Under the pieces are notes generated by a model. The model worked only from the letters and a program-made list of their open reading frames with translations. It was not told the origin of the DNA and did no database searches. A stretch of DNA of 64,000 nucleotides, taken from Rhizobium rosettiformans. Lineage in GTDB: Bacteria; Pseudomonadota; Alphaproteobacteria; Rhizobiales; Rhizobiaceae. Position 1 is the first letter of the stretch. Every line of letters starts with the position of its first letter. The position numbers and the translations under genes are program-made. The stretch lies in contig NZ_CP032405.1 in assembly GCF_016806065.1 (NCBI RefSeq), positions 4,182,001-4,246,000 of the forward strand, read 5' to 3'. Positions 17,070 to 26,164 of the stretch are shown piece after piece.

Positions 17070-19631
17070 TTAGCTGCGCGGCTTCAAGTTCTCCGGATCG
17101 TACAGCGGCTTATATCCCACTGCGGCCACCTCGACCGGGAAGCTCTCGGCGAAGTATTCCACGTTCAGCTTCCGCCCCACTTCGCAATACTCCGCCGGCA
17201 GATAGGCGAGTGCGATGTTCTTGCCGATCGTCGGACCATAGGCCACCGACGTCGTGTAGGAGCGCCGTCCGAGGCTGTCGACGAGCACCTCGCCGGTGGC
17301 GGGGTCGACGACCGGCATGGAGCCGACGGGGTAGCGGGCGACGCCCTTTGAGTCGACATTGTCGGTCATCACGAGCGTGCAGAGCATGGCCGGCTGCTGG
17401 GCTCGGGCCTTGTATTCGAGATGCTTGGCCTTGCCGCGGAAATCGGCTTCCTTGACCTTCGGACGCGCCAGATCCGCCTCGATCAGGTTGTACTGCGTCA
17501 GCAGATCGGCGTTCTGCAGGCGCAGGCTCTTTTCCATGCGGCGCGAGTTTGCATAGGTCTCGACGCCGAAGGCCATGACGCCGGTGGCGCGCAGCGCATC
17601 CCAGACGACAAGGCCGTCTTCGTATTTCATGTGCAGTTCCCAGCCCTGCTCGCCGACATAGGAGATGCGGAAGGCAGTGACGGATTTGCCGGCGATTTCG
17701 ATCTGCTTGATCGCGGCGAAGGGGAAGTTTTCGGGGTCCAGACCAGCCGGATCGGTGACTGCCTTTTTCAGCGTATCGCGGGCGTTCGGGCCCCAGATGC
17801 CGATGGTGATGTATTTTTCCGACGTATCGGTGATGGTGACGTCGAGGCCCCGATCTTGGGCGACACGCTTCATGTAGTGGAAGTCGCGCGGGCCGGCATC
17901 GGCGCCGTTCACCAGGCGGCAGCGGTCGGCGAGGCGGAAGACGGTGAAGTCGGCGCGCACCATGCCCTCGTCGTCGAGGAAGTGGGTATAGATGCCCTTG
18001 CCGATATTCGCGTCACCGCCGATCTTCGCGGCGCAGAGCCATTCGAGCAGCTCGACATGATCAGGGCCTTCGATGTCGACCATGTGGAAATGAGAAAGAT
18101 TGACGATGCCGCAATCCTCGCTCATCGCCAGATGTTCGGCATTCGAAACACGCCAGAAGTGTCTGTTATCCCATTCGTTTTCACGAACCGGAACGCGGTC
18201 GCCATACTTTTCAAGAAGGTGCTCGTTGGCAGCATAGCCATGCGCACGCTCCCAGCCGCCGAGTTCCATAAAATAGCCGCCGAGCTCGACTTCGCGTTCA
18301 TACATCGGCGAGCGCTTCGCGCCGCGACCGGATGCATAGGGTTCGCGGGTGTGGACCGCCGGGAAGTAAATCTTCTGGGCGGCCTCGTAGCAGCGGCCGG
18401 CGATGAAGTCTTCGGTCAGCTGGTGCGGATAGAAGCGGGCGTAATCGATCGAGTTGTGGTCGATCTCAGTGCGGCCATCGGTCATCCAGTCGGCAATCAG
18501 CTTGCCGTAGCCGGGGCCGTCCTTGACCCAGATGGCGACGCAGTACCAGAGGCCGCGCACCTTCTGGCTTTCGCCGCAGGACGGGCCGCCAGCAGCGGAG
18601 ACCTGCAGGAGGCCGTTGAACGAATGGCTCTCGTTATAGCCGAGCTCGCCAAGAATCGGGGTGAGTTCCATGGCGCGCTCGAGCGGCTCGATGATCTGCT
18701 CCATGTCGAGGTCGCGCTGCGAGGGCGAGAGGCGTGCCTCGTGCTTTTCGAGGAGCTCGCGCGGATGGCACATGCGCGGATTGTGCTGCTCGTAATAGCC
18801 CCATTCGATCTGGCCGCCCTCTGATGTCTTCGGGTCGCCGGTATCGCGCATATAGGCGGAATTGCCTTGGTCGCGCAGCAGCGGATAGCCGATATCCTTG
18901 CCGGTGCCTTCGAACTCGTTATACGGACCGAAGAAGGTCAGCGGATGGTCGACCGGCATGACGGGCAGGTCTTCGCCGACCATTTCGGCAATCAGGCGGC
19001 CCCAGAGGCCGGCGCAGACGACGACGTGATCGGCCATGATCGTACCGCGATGGGTGACGACGCCCTTGATGCGACCATTCTCGACGATCAGCGACTGGGC
19101 CGGCGTATTGCCGAACATCTGAAGTTTGCCGGACTTTTCAGCCGCATCGACGAGCTTGCCGGCAACGGTCTGCGAGCGCGGAATGACGAGGCCGGCGTCG
19201 GGATCGAACATGCCGCCCATGACCTGATCTTCCTCGATCAGCGGAAAGAGCGACTTGATCTCGGCAGGCGAGACATAATGCGCGCGTGTGCCGAAGGCGC
19301 GGGCCGATGAGAGCTTGCGCTTGATCTCTTCCATCCAGGTGTCGTCACCGGTACGGGCGACTTCGAGACCGCCGATGCGGGCGTAGTGGCCCATCTTCTC
19401 GAAGAAATCGATGGAATACTGCGTCGTCCAGACCGAGAGATAGTCGTGGCTCGTGGTGTAACAGAAGTCCGAGGCATGGGCAGTTGAGCCGATATCGGTC
19501 GGAATGCCCGACTTGTCGATGCCGACGATATCGTCCCAACCGCGCTCGATGAGATGATGGGCGATCGACGCGCCGACGATGCCGCCTAGACCGATGATGA
19601 CGACTTTCGCCTTGGTCGGAAACTCTGCCAT
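17070..19631 (-). CDS. GcvT-family FAD oxidoreductase (dimethylglycine/sarcosine dehydrogenase-like)
   Basis: An 853-residue two-domain protein. Residues 1-400 form a DAO-type FAD oxidoreductase with the dinucleotide motif VVIIGLGGIVGASIAHHL. Residues 460-840 form an aminomethyltransferase (GcvT) domain with its C-terminal barrel (YPVGSMPVVDPATGEVLVDS). Enzymes of this build demethylate N-methyl amines and pass the one-carbon unit to tetrahydrofolate. The exact substrate (dimethylglycine, sarcosine or a relative) cannot be told from sequence. The start MAEFPTKAKVV (19631) is chosen because the 68 codons upstream lack similarity. Formate-THF ligase and choline import elsewhere in the window fit one-carbon and betaine metabolism. 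Confidence 0.85.
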   Translation of the reverse strand: MAEFPTKAKVVIIGLGGIVGASIAHHLIERGWDDIVGIDKSGIPTDIGSTAHASDFCYTTSHDYLSVWTTQYSIDFFEKMGHYARIGGLEVARTGDDTWMEEIKRKLSSARAFGTRAHYVSPAEIKSLFPLIEEDQVMGGMFDPDAGLVIPRSQTVAGKLVDAAEKSGKLQMFGNTPAQSLIVENGRIKGVVTHRGTIMADHVVVCAGLWGRLIAEMVGEDLPVMPVDHPLTFFGPYNEFEGTGKDIGYPLLRDQGNSAYMRDTGDPKTSEGGQIEWGYYEQHNPRMCHPRELLEKHEARLSPSQRDLDMEQIIEPLERAMELTPILGELGYNESHSFNGLLQVSAAGGPSCGESQKVRGLWYCVAIWVKDGPGYGKLIADWMTDGRTEIDHNSIDYARFYPHQLTEDFIAGRCYEAAQKIYFPAVHTREPYASGRGAKRSPMYEREVELGGYFMELGGWERAHGYAANEHLLEKYGDRVPVRENEWDNRHFWRVSNAEHLAMSEDCGIVNLSHFHMVDIEGPDHVELLEWLCAAKIGGDANIGKGIYTHFLDDEGMVRADFTVFRLADRCRLVNGADAGPRDFHYMKRVAQDRGLDVTITDTSEKYITIGIWGPNARDTLKKAVTDPAGLDPENFPFAAIKQIEIAGKSVTAFRISYVGEQGWELHMKYEDGLVVWDALRATGVMAFGVETYANSRRMEKSLRLQNADLLTQYNLIEADLARPKVKEADFRGKAKHLEYKARAQQPAMLCTLVMTDNVDSKGVARYPVGSMPVVDPATGEVLVDSLGRRSYTTSVAYGPTIGKNIALAYLPAEYCEVGRKLNVEYFAESFPVEVAAVGYKPLYDPENLKPRS

Positions 19632-19860
19632 AGCCTTGTGAACCCTGATGTCTGGGAGTGGATGATGTGGCACCGATCTTAAGAGGCGGGCAAAGACAAT
19701 TGCAGCCTGTCTGCGACATTCTGCAAGAGACCCACGACCCGTTTGCACCGCAAAATCCGTCTGATCGCGGCGCGATGGGCGGAAGGGATGTCGCATCGGG
19801 AACGAGAATGGGCGCCGACAACAGTCGACGCCCATTTAATGTGTTTGCCGCAGGTGAAAA

Positions 19861-20292
19861 TCAGACGCGGATCACGCCATTGTCCTCGCCATCCCAATAC
19901 TGGATGGTCTCGGCATGCACCTTGATCATGATGATGCCGGGTGTGTCCATGCCCTCGGGGAACCAGCGATCGAGATCCTTGGTCCAATGGGCTTCGAAGA
20001 CGGCCTTATCGGCAATAAGGCTGGCGCGACCTTCGACGGCGACGAAGATGCCAGGCTTTCCGAGCAGGCTGGGCGGGGCGGTGAATGTGAGCGACACGGT
20101 CGGATCGGCCGTCAGTTCGCGGATCTTGCGGGTGTCGGTATAGGAGAAGAAGTAGCTGTCGCCGTCATAGTCGACATCGCCGTTATTGCTCATCGGTCGG
20201 CTGGCGATGGCGCCGAATTCGGACTTGGTGATCATCATGCAGAAGTCGATCTTCTGCATCTTCTTGGCGAGTTCGGGAAGGGTGAGCGTCAT
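19861..20292 (-). CDS. Pyridoxamine 5'-phosphate oxidase-fold protein (general stress protein 26-like)
   Basis: A 143-residue split-barrel flavin-binding-type protein. Residues 25-75 (FGAIASRPMS, SYFFSYTDTRKIRELTADPTVSLTF) and the closing WTKDLDRWFPEG match the PNPOx-like general stress protein family. It probably binds a flavin or haem-like cofactor, but its reaction is unknown. GGAGG precedes the ATG at 20292. The frame upstream to 20514 has no family similarity and runs into the promoter region of the divergent DUF992 gene. Confidence 0.85.
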   Translation of the reverse strand: MTLTLPELAKKMQKIDFCMMITKSEFGAIASRPMSNNGDVDYDGDSYFFSYTDTRKIRELTADPTVSLTFTAPPSLLGKPGIFVAVEGRASLIADKAVFEAHWTKDLDRWFPEGMDTPGIIMIKVHAETIQYWDGEDNGVIRV

Positions 20293-20529
20293 GGGGGCCT
20301 CCGGCTTGAGTGTCCGGGACAAGCGCCGAACGGCGCAAATGTTCCGGCAAGGAAAGCCCGGCGCGGCGCCGGTTCTCCTTAGGCCGATAAGCCGGTGGAT
20401 CGCCACCTTGCCGCCTATCTTCAGCCTCAGTTGGATCAATCTTTGCCGATAGGCGTTGTTCCACGCTGTCCGAGAAGCCGAAAACGGCCACCCTCCCCGC
20501 GGGCAGCAGAACATGGAAGGAGAAATCCC

Positions 20530-21063
20530 ATGAAGAAATTCGTTACGCTCACCCTCGCCGCCCTCCCCGTCCTCACCTCGGCCGGCATCACCACCGCCGC
20601 AGACATGACCGGCGCGGCCCCTGCCCCCGTCGTCATCGAAAGCGACCGTGTCGGCGGTGTTCGCATCGGCTACCTGGATTGCCAGATCGGCGGCGGCTTC
20701 GGCTATGTCCTCGGCTCGGCCAAGACCGCCGATTGCGCCTTCACCTCCGTGATCGACGGCGAGCCGCTCGACACCTATTCCGGCTCAATCAAGAAGTTCG
20801 GCGTCGACCTCGGCTTCACCACCCAGAGCCGCGTGGTCTGGGCCGTCTTCGCCCCGACCGCCGGTTACCACAAGGGCTCGCTCGGCGGCCTTTATGGCGG
20901 TGCGACTGCGGAAGCGACCGTCGGGGCCGGCATCGGTGCCAATGTGCTGTTCGGCGGCACTTCCGGCTCGATCCACCTGCAGCCCGTCAGCATCTCCGGC
21001 CAGATCGGCCTGAACATCGCGGCCACCGGCACCTCGATGACCTTGCAGCCGTCGGCAATCTGA
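20530..21063 (+). CDS. DUF992-family secreted protein
   Basis: A 177-residue exported protein with a clear signal peptide (MKKFVTLTLAALPVLTSAGI, cleavage near TTAADM). The mature part has the DUF992 pattern: GYLDCQIGGGFGYVLGSAKTADCAF with two cysteines, then glycine-rich strands ending LFGGTSGSIHLQPVS. Proteins of this type are periplasmic or outer-membrane associated in rhizobia and have no known function. A GAAGGAG site precedes the ATG, and a terminator follows the stop. Confidence 0.87.
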   Translation: MKKFVTLTLAALPVLTSAGITTAADMTGAAPAPVVIESDRVGGVRIGYLDCQIGGGFGYVLGSAKTADCAFTSVIDGEPLDTYSGSIKKFGVDLGFTTQSRVVWAVFAPTAGYHKGSLGGLYGGATAEATVGAGIGANVLFGGTSGSIHLQPVSISGQIGLNIAATGTSMTLQPSAI

Positions 21064-21087
21064 TCGGTCGCATTCGTCGGTCAATAG

Positions 21088-21120
21088 AAAAGGCGCCTCG
21101 GAAGGGGCGCCTTTTTTTTT
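21088..21120 (+). terminator. Rho-independent terminator
   Basis: AAAAGGCGCC and GGCGCCTTTT arms (about 21088-21115) are followed by a run of nine or more T. Confidence 0.88.
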
Positions 21121-21156
21121 CCGTGCTGCGTCTCACTCACCGACGCGAAGGGTAAC

Positions 21157-22653
21157 TTAGGTTCCGCAGAAGGTTCGCGTGACCCGCTCGTCTGGCGTCG
21201 GGGGCACGCGCAGGTCAGCGATGTCGGGATCCTCCACGTAAGGATTGGCAAGCGCCTCGACCAGCCGGTGGAAGAAGGAGAAATCGCCGTAGACGGCAGC
21301 GGCAATGGCCTCCTCGATCCGGTGATTGCGGGCGATCAGCGCCGGATTGACCGCTTCCATCGCTGTCTGGCGCTCGGCGGCTGTGCGATCATCATCGATG
21401 CGGGCCCGCCAACGGGTGAGCCAGTCGGACAGGCCGGGTGGCGGCACGGCGAAGAGGTCGGTGAACGTTTCGACGGCCGCCCCGCCGGCGACCTTCGACA
21501 GGATGCGAAAGGTCAGCGTGAAATCGGCCTCGCCCTGGTGCATCAGTTCAAGGAGCTCGGTGATCAGCAGTCGATCGTCCGGGTCCTCGCCCGTGAGACC
21601 GAGCTTGGCCTTGAAGAGTTCAAGCCACGCCTCCTGGAAGACGTCGCCGAAGGCTTTCAAGACACCGTTCGCCGCCTCGATCGCCTTCTCCTCATCCGCA
21701 TCGAGGAGCGGCAGCAGGCACTCGGCAAGCCTTGCGATATTCCACTGGCCGATGCCGGGCTGGTTGGCATAGGCATAACGGCCGCGCTGATCGATCGAAG
21801 AAAAGACCTTGCGCGGATCATACTCATCGAGAAAGGCGCAAGGGCCGAAATCGATGGTCTCGCCCGAGATCGCCATGTTGTCGGTGTTCATCACCCCGTG
21901 AATGAAGCCGATCGAGAGCCAGCGCGCGATCAGCCTCGCCTGACGTTCGGCAACCTGGGTGAGCATCGCGAGATAAGGGCTCTCCGTCTCGCGCGCCTCG
22001 GGATAATGGCGATCAATCACGTGGTCTGCGAGCGTCTGAACCGCCTGTTCGTCGCCTTGGGCGGCAAAGAACTGGAAGGTTCCCACGCGGACATGGCTTG
22101 CGGCAACACGGGTGAAAACCGCACCTGGCAGCATGGTCTCGCGGACGACCCGTTCACCCGTCGAAACGGCGGCGAGCGCCCGGGTGGCGGGGACGCCGAG
22201 GGCGGCAAAGGCTTCCGACACGATATATTCCCTAAGCACCGGGCCAAGGGCTGCCATGCCGTCGCCATTGCGCGAAAAGGCCGTCGGGCCCGAGCCCTTG
22301 AGCTGGATGTCGCGGCGCCTGCCGGCACGGTCGATGACTTCGCCGAGCAGCAACGCGCGCCCATCGCCGAGCTGCGGATTGAAATGGCCGAACTGATGGC
22401 CGGCATAGGCCTGAGCCAGAGGCTCGGCGCCAACCGGAATCACCTGTCCGCCGAACACCTGCGCCAGCCGCGCCTCGTTAACATCCTCAAGATCGAGCCC
22501 GAGTTCTTCGGCCAGCGCATGATTGAAGCGGATCAGGCCGGGCGCCCGGGCGGTGGCCGGTCTCGCCGGCCGATGAAAACTCTGCGGCAGGCGGGCATAG
22601 CTATTGTCGAAGGAAAACAAGAAGGCACTCCTCGGCCGGCTGTGGCCGGACAT
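21157..22653 (-). CDS. selO: Protein adenylyltransferase SelO (YdiU family)
   Basis: A 498-residue pseudokinase-fold enzyme that transfers AMP from ATP to protein hydroxyls, linked in other species to redox stress. Hallmarks present: FDNSYARLP near the start, YAGHQFGHFNPQLGDGRA, the kinase-like lysine in DIQLKGSGPTAFSR, HGVMNTDNMAISG (catalytic Asn and Asp) and DFGPCAFLD (the DFG motif). The C-terminus ends FCGT, with the conserved redox-type cysteine of the family. The start MSGHSRPRSAFLF is used. The gene lies 58 bases after the GST gene on the same strand. Confidence 0.93.
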   Translation of the reverse strand: MSGHSRPRSAFLFSFDNSYARLPQSFHRPARPATARAPGLIRFNHALAEELGLDLEDVNEARLAQVFGGQVIPVGAEPLAQAYAGHQFGHFNPQLGDGRALLLGEVIDRAGRRRDIQLKGSGPTAFSRNGDGMAALGPVLREYIVSEAFAALGVPATRALAAVSTGERVVRETMLPGAVFTRVAASHVRVGTFQFFAAQGDEQAVQTLADHVIDRHYPEARETESPYLAMLTQVAERQARLIARWLSIGFIHGVMNTDNMAISGETIDFGPCAFLDEYDPRKVFSSIDQRGRYAYANQPGIGQWNIARLAECLLPLLDADEEKAIEAANGVLKAFGDVFQEAWLELFKAKLGLTGEDPDDRLLITELLELMHQGEADFTLTFRILSKVAGGAAVETFTDLFAVPPPGLSDWLTRWRARIDDDRTAAERQTAMEAVNPALIARNHRIEEAIAAAVYGDFSFFHRLVEALANPYVEDPDIADLRVPPTPDERVTRTFCGT

Positions 22654-22711
22654 GTGTTGGGCTTCATCCAGATATGGGATCACCGTCGGGGTAAACAAGC
22701 CGAACCGCAGC

Positions 22712-23398
22712 TCAGCCCATGGGTTCCAGCCCCGGCGCAACCGGTCTTTCCGAGGCGAGCGGCGCGCGGGGAAGCAGGGGCGCGTTCAGGCCCATGAAGG
22801 GGTCGGCCCAGGCGGCCAGGGCCTCCAGCCGCCGGTACCAGGTAAGGACGGCCGGGTAGTCCGTGAGCGGCAGCCCCGCAACGTCGTTGAAGGGCAGGAA
22901 GCTCGCCATGCGAAAATCCGCATAGGAAAGGCCGCTCTCGAGCAGGAAGGGCCGCGCCTCAAGTTCGAGCTCCAGAATGCCGGCCGACTGTCGAAAGGTC
23001 TTGAGCCCCTCCTCTACCCTTGCTGCATCGACAGGGCCGATCCCGTAACGTTGTTTGGTCCCATATTCGAAATGCACCATGTCGCAGGCGCGGACGAAAT
23101 TCGCCTTGCCCCAGCTCAGCCAGCGGATCATGTCCGGCTCGTCGTCATCCGTCCGCCAGAAGCCTGTTCCGGTAAGCCGTGACAGCCGGCAGGCGATCGC
23201 ATCGGCCTCCCACAGGCTGCGCCTCCCCTCCTCTTCGAGGATCGGAATCGAGAGGCTGGGATTGAGCGACCGGTAGCGCTCCGCCTGACCGGGGGCGAAA
23301 GGCGCGGCAAAAACGAACTCGACCGGCGCGCTTAGATGGCGGGCAACAGCCACAGCAAGCCGGGGATTGGGATTGCGACTGTAATGCAGTGTCATCAT
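22712..23398 (-). CDS. Glutathione S-transferase family protein
   Basis: A 228-residue protein with an N-terminal thioredoxin-like GST domain (MTLHYSRNPNPRLAVAVA, LNPSLSIPILEEEG, LWEADAIACRLSRL with the cis-Pro and the E/S-D glutathione contacts) and an all-helical C-terminal domain. It probably conjugates or reduces substrates with glutathione. The substrate is not predictable. It precedes selO on the same strand, so the two may be co-transcribed for oxidative-stress handling. Confidence 0.85.
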   Translation of the reverse strand: MMTLHYSRNPNPRLAVAVARHLSAPVEFVFAAPFAPGQAERYRSLNPSLSIPILEEEGRRSLWEADAIACRLSRLTGTGFWRTDDDEPDMIRWLSWGKANFVRACDMVHFEYGTKQRYGIGPVDAARVEEGLKTFRQSAGILELELEARPFLLESGLSYADFRMASFLPFNDVAGLPLTDYPAVLTWYRRLEALAAWADPFMGLNAPLLPRAPLASERPVAPGLEPMG

Positions 23399-23593
23399 CG
23401 AATTGCGCCTCTCACCCTATGCCTCCAAGGACAGGGAGCCATGGAACGCGCAATCGGTCCAGTCCCATCGGTCGACAAGACCAGGATTGGACCGGAGATT
23501 AGATCCGACAGACCACCTCACCATCTTGCGGGCTATGCACCCGACGCAGTACGAATGAAAAAGTGAGCAAACGCCCGTCTTGCGAGAACAGTC

Positions 23594-24091
23594 ATGCGCC
23601 TTGCCCGAGACCTGATCGCCACTTTTCTTCTGCCGCTTTCGCTGCTTGCCGGCTGCACGACGACGGAGGATGCCAACCGCGCCCTGCAGTCGCGCTGGAT
23701 AGGCCAGCCTGTCGAGCGTTTCTTTGCAGCCTATGGTCCACCGGAGAGTGAATATCCGCTGTCATCCGGCAAGATCTACACATGGCGCGGCGGCGACAAG
23801 ACACGCTACATCCCGCCGACGTATTCGAGCCCGGAACCGGACCGCACCATCGTGCGCACGGAAACCCGCACCGACGGATCCGGCCAGACGGTCGTGACCC
23901 AGACACGCGTCATAACCCGTGATCCCTTCTGGGAACCCGAGATGATCACGCCGCCGCAATATCAGCAGCTCTTCTGTGAGTTGCAGATCAATAGCGATAC
24001 TGCAGGCGCAATCACCAGCATCCGTGCCAGCAACGACACCGACGGCGATGGCTTCAGCCTGTCGCGCTGCGCAGAAGTACTGGGCGTGTAA
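23594..24091 (+). CDS. Lipoprotein of unknown function
   Basis: A 165-residue product with an N-terminal lipoprotein signal; the lipobox LLAGC gives Cys at about residue 21. The mature part has WIGQPVERFFAAYGPPESE, YTWRGGDKTRYIPP and two later cysteines (LFCELQI, LSRCAEVL). The G-x-P-x-W segments recall SmpA/BamE-like small lipoproteins, but I do not claim that identity. No operon partner; the next gene is convergent. Confidence 0.78.
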   Translation: MRLARDLIATFLLPLSLLAGCTTTEDANRALQSRWIGQPVERFFAAYGPPESEYPLSSGKIYTWRGGDKTRYIPPTYSSPEPDRTIVRTETRTDGSGQTVVTQTRVITRDPFWEPEMITPPQYQQLFCELQINSDTAGAITSIRASNDTDGDGFSLSRCAEVLGV

Positions 24092-24222
24092 AAGTGACCC
24101 AGCAGCAGCGCCTTCAACGGATTGAACGGAAAACGTGAGCGAAAACAAGCGACGCCCAGACCCGTTCAAGGATGAAGGAAGACGCTACGGACTGCGCCAC
24201 ACCAGCTGCCGTCAGCCCGAGC

Positions 24223-25101
24223 TCAATTGGTCGAGGCGACCACTGCGGTCTCGGCCCGATCGTCCTGGGACGCCTTGGGCAGATAGACGTCGCAGGCGCC
24301 CTTGTGCCCGGTCAATTCCTTGACGAGATCATAGGTTGCATCGGCGAGTGTCCAGCGAACCGCGGCCTGCAAGCCTTCCTGCGACTTCGTGCCAATCTTG
24401 ATGTCGAACAGTTCGTCGGAGAAGAAGCGGAAGACGGAGGCGAAGACTTCGCGTCCGACGGCCTGCTTCGAATAGGATTTGGCCTTGACGATGCGTGTCG
24501 ACTTGGTGTCCGTCACCCGGATGTCGACGGCCGCTGTCACGGCAAACCGACGGGCGCCACCGCCGCCGCCCCCCACGGTTGCCTCGAGGCCGCTGGAATA
24601 GGTGTTGAAGTCGAGCTGCGTGATCACACCATCGATGACATAGTCGGAGCCGCGTAGCGCACCCTTGACGAGGGGGCGGAACGGTAGGCTCTCGTCGCCG
24701 ACAACCACATTGCCGCCGTCGCCCAGGATCTGCTCACGGGCGCGGGCGATCTCCCATTCGGAAACAGCCGTGTTTGACCGATTGACCTGTTTTACCCCAG
24801 CCTTCTGCAGCAGCGAGACCATCATTCCGGCGCTGTCGCGCGGCAGGTAGTTGCCTGCTTCTTCGGACGAATAGCGGCCAGTCTGGTCGGTGATGACGTG
24901 GACGGCAAACATGCGCGGGTAGCGCTGAACCTCGGGCGTCTTGCTCAGGCATTCAAGCGCTGCGTCGACCGGCGTACGCGTGGCAATCGGCACTGGCCCA
25001 AGGAAAGGTTCCTTTGGGGCCTTCTCGGCCGTCTGCGACTGGCATGCGGCGAGCAACAGGACGGGGGCGAGCAAGAGACTGCGGATTTTACCAGAAGTCA
25101 T
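24223..25101 (-). CDS. hfaB: CsgG/HfaB-family outer-membrane secretion lipoprotein
   Basis: A 292-residue lipoprotein (lipobox LLLAACQS) of the CsgG family. Family features are FAVHVITDQTGRY, the long strand and constriction region (SDYVIDGVITQLDFNT, GGGGGGARRFAVTAAVDIRV) and a C-terminal helix after VGREVFASVFRFFSDELFDIKIG. CsgG and HfaB form nonameric outer-membrane pores that secrete curli subunits or the holdfast anchors HfaA and HfaD. The adjacent HfaA-like gene ends 10 bases upstream, which favours HfaB over a stand-alone CsgG. Downstream of the stop is a gap, then the convergent lipoprotein. Confidence 0.82.
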   Translation of the reverse strand: MTSGKIRSLLLAPVLLLAACQSQTAEKAPKEPFLGPVPIATRTPVDAALECLSKTPEVQRYPRMFAVHVITDQTGRYSSEEAGNYLPRDSAGMMVSLLQKAGVKQVNRSNTAVSEWEIARAREQILGDGGNVVVGDESLPFRPLVKGALRGSDYVIDGVITQLDFNTYSSGLEATVGGGGGGARRFAVTAAVDIRVTDTKSTRIVKAKSYSKQAVGREVFASVFRFFSDELFDIKIGTKSQEGLQAAVRWTLADATYDLVKELTGHKGACDVYLPKASQDDRAETAVVASTN

Positions 25102-25111
25102 GCCCCAAGCC

Positions 25112-25450
25112 TCAATTGTTCAGGATGGAATTGTTGCTGTCGGTCTGGGTGATCGTTTGATCACCGGAATTGTCCTGATCGACAGTCACTGTATTTCCCG
25201 AGCCATTGATCGTGATGGTCGTGGCATTGCCGGTCTGCTGGGTCCCAAGACCGGCCGACGATCCGACGCCAGTCGCCGGGAACTTGCCCTGCAGTTCGAG
25301 GCGGGTACGCTCGAGGTTGAGAAGGACCTGGCGCTCGTTGGGTGTGCGAAACTGATAGGGACGATCCTCACCGAGGCCATTCGCGACAGCAGCCGCAGGG
25401 CTGACGAGACCCAACGCAACAAGCCAGGCGACATGCGGAGAATTGATCAT
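25112..25450 (-). CDS. hfaA: HfaA-like holdfast anchor / curlin-repeat protein
   Basis: A 112-residue exported protein with a signal peptide (residues 1-23, cleavage near AAAVA). The middle segment (FRTPNERQVLLNLERTRLEL) resembles HfaA. The last 45 residues carry curlin-like repeats rich in Q, N, T and G (GTQQTGNATTIT, SGNTVTVDQDNSGDQ, QTITQTDSNNSIL), spaced about 10-12 residues and predicted to form stacked strands. HfaA of Caulobacter helps tether the holdfast to the cell surface and forms heat-stable multimers. It is upstream of, and nearly contiguous with, the CsgG/HfaB gene. Identity is inferred from context and repeats. Confidence 0.68.
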   Translation of the reverse strand: MINSPHVAWLVALGLVSPAAAVANGLGEDRPYQFRTPNERQVLLNLERTRLELQGKFPATGVGSSAGLGTQQTGNATTITINGSGNTVTVDQDNSGDQTITQTDSNNSILNN

Positions 25451-25699
25451 AATACCCCCATAACTTTATAGTTTACGCATCTCTTTCCACCCAATTACTA
25501 GGGGTTGGATAGCACTAAAGCCATCGAGACACAGCGGAAATCTACACACAAAACAAGAGAGCAGAAAAGTCGCCGCGGATTCGTTGCTGAAAGACAACAC
25601 CTTGAAACAACAACAGGTGCGCATATTACGACGCTGGACAATAGAAGATGAATGAAGCAAAAATTCTTTAAGCGAAGAGCGATTGTATAGGCGACTACG

Positions 25700-26116
25700 A
25701 TGCGTATTTTTGCGTATTTTACACTTGCATTAGGCCTTGGCGCGACACCGGCCGCGTCCGAGACAACCGCTGTCGAGAACATGGTGCGTGCCATGGTGGA
25801 ACTGAAGCGAACCGGCGCGACATGCGAATCCTATGTCCGGGGTTCGCCGATGAGCGTAACGAGCAGCATTGACGCCTACTTCGCAACCTTGAACCAGCCG
25901 GTGCCGAATACCGTGGATCAACGCTCGAAGGACAGCATCGGCAAGCTGATAAAACAGCACGCCGCCTATGTTTGTTCGACAAAACTGGTGAAAGCGCAAG
26001 ACAACTACCTTCGCGCGGCCGCGTCTTACATGGAGACGAAGCCGGCACAATGGCCTGACGCACCATGGATCGACTTCCCGCAATGGTGCCAGGATCCGGC
26101 CTGCGCAGATTATTGA
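25700..26116 (+). CDS. Small exported protein of unknown function inside the hfa-like cluster
   Basis: A 138-residue product on the strand opposite its neighbours. It has a short signal peptide (MRIFAYFTLALGLGATPAAS). The mature protein is helical with four cysteines (TCESYV, YVCSTK, WCQDPAC), which suggests two disulfides in the periplasm. I do not recognise the family. Its position between the HfaA-like and HfaD-like genes invites a role as a periplasmic chaperone or subunit, but that is only context. A 249-base AT-rich divergent region separates it from the HfaA-like gene. Confidence 0.65.
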   Translation: MRIFAYFTLALGLGATPAASETTAVENMVRAMVELKRTGATCESYVRGSPMSVTSSIDAYFATLNQPVPNTVDQRSKDSIGKLIKQHAAYVCSTKLVKAQDNYLRAAASYMETKPAQWPDAPWIDFPQWCQDPACADY

Positions 26117-26164
26117 CAGTACTGAAACAGAAGATCACCACCTGAACAGGCAGCAGTCGTGCGA

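Noticed and set aside
17421..18824. 467-codon plus-strand frame opposite the GcvT-family gene
   Set aside because: Shadow frame; the minus strand encodes clear FAD and GcvT motifs.
21268..22797. 509-codon plus-strand frame opposite selO
   Set aside because: Shadow frame; SelO motifs are on the minus strand.
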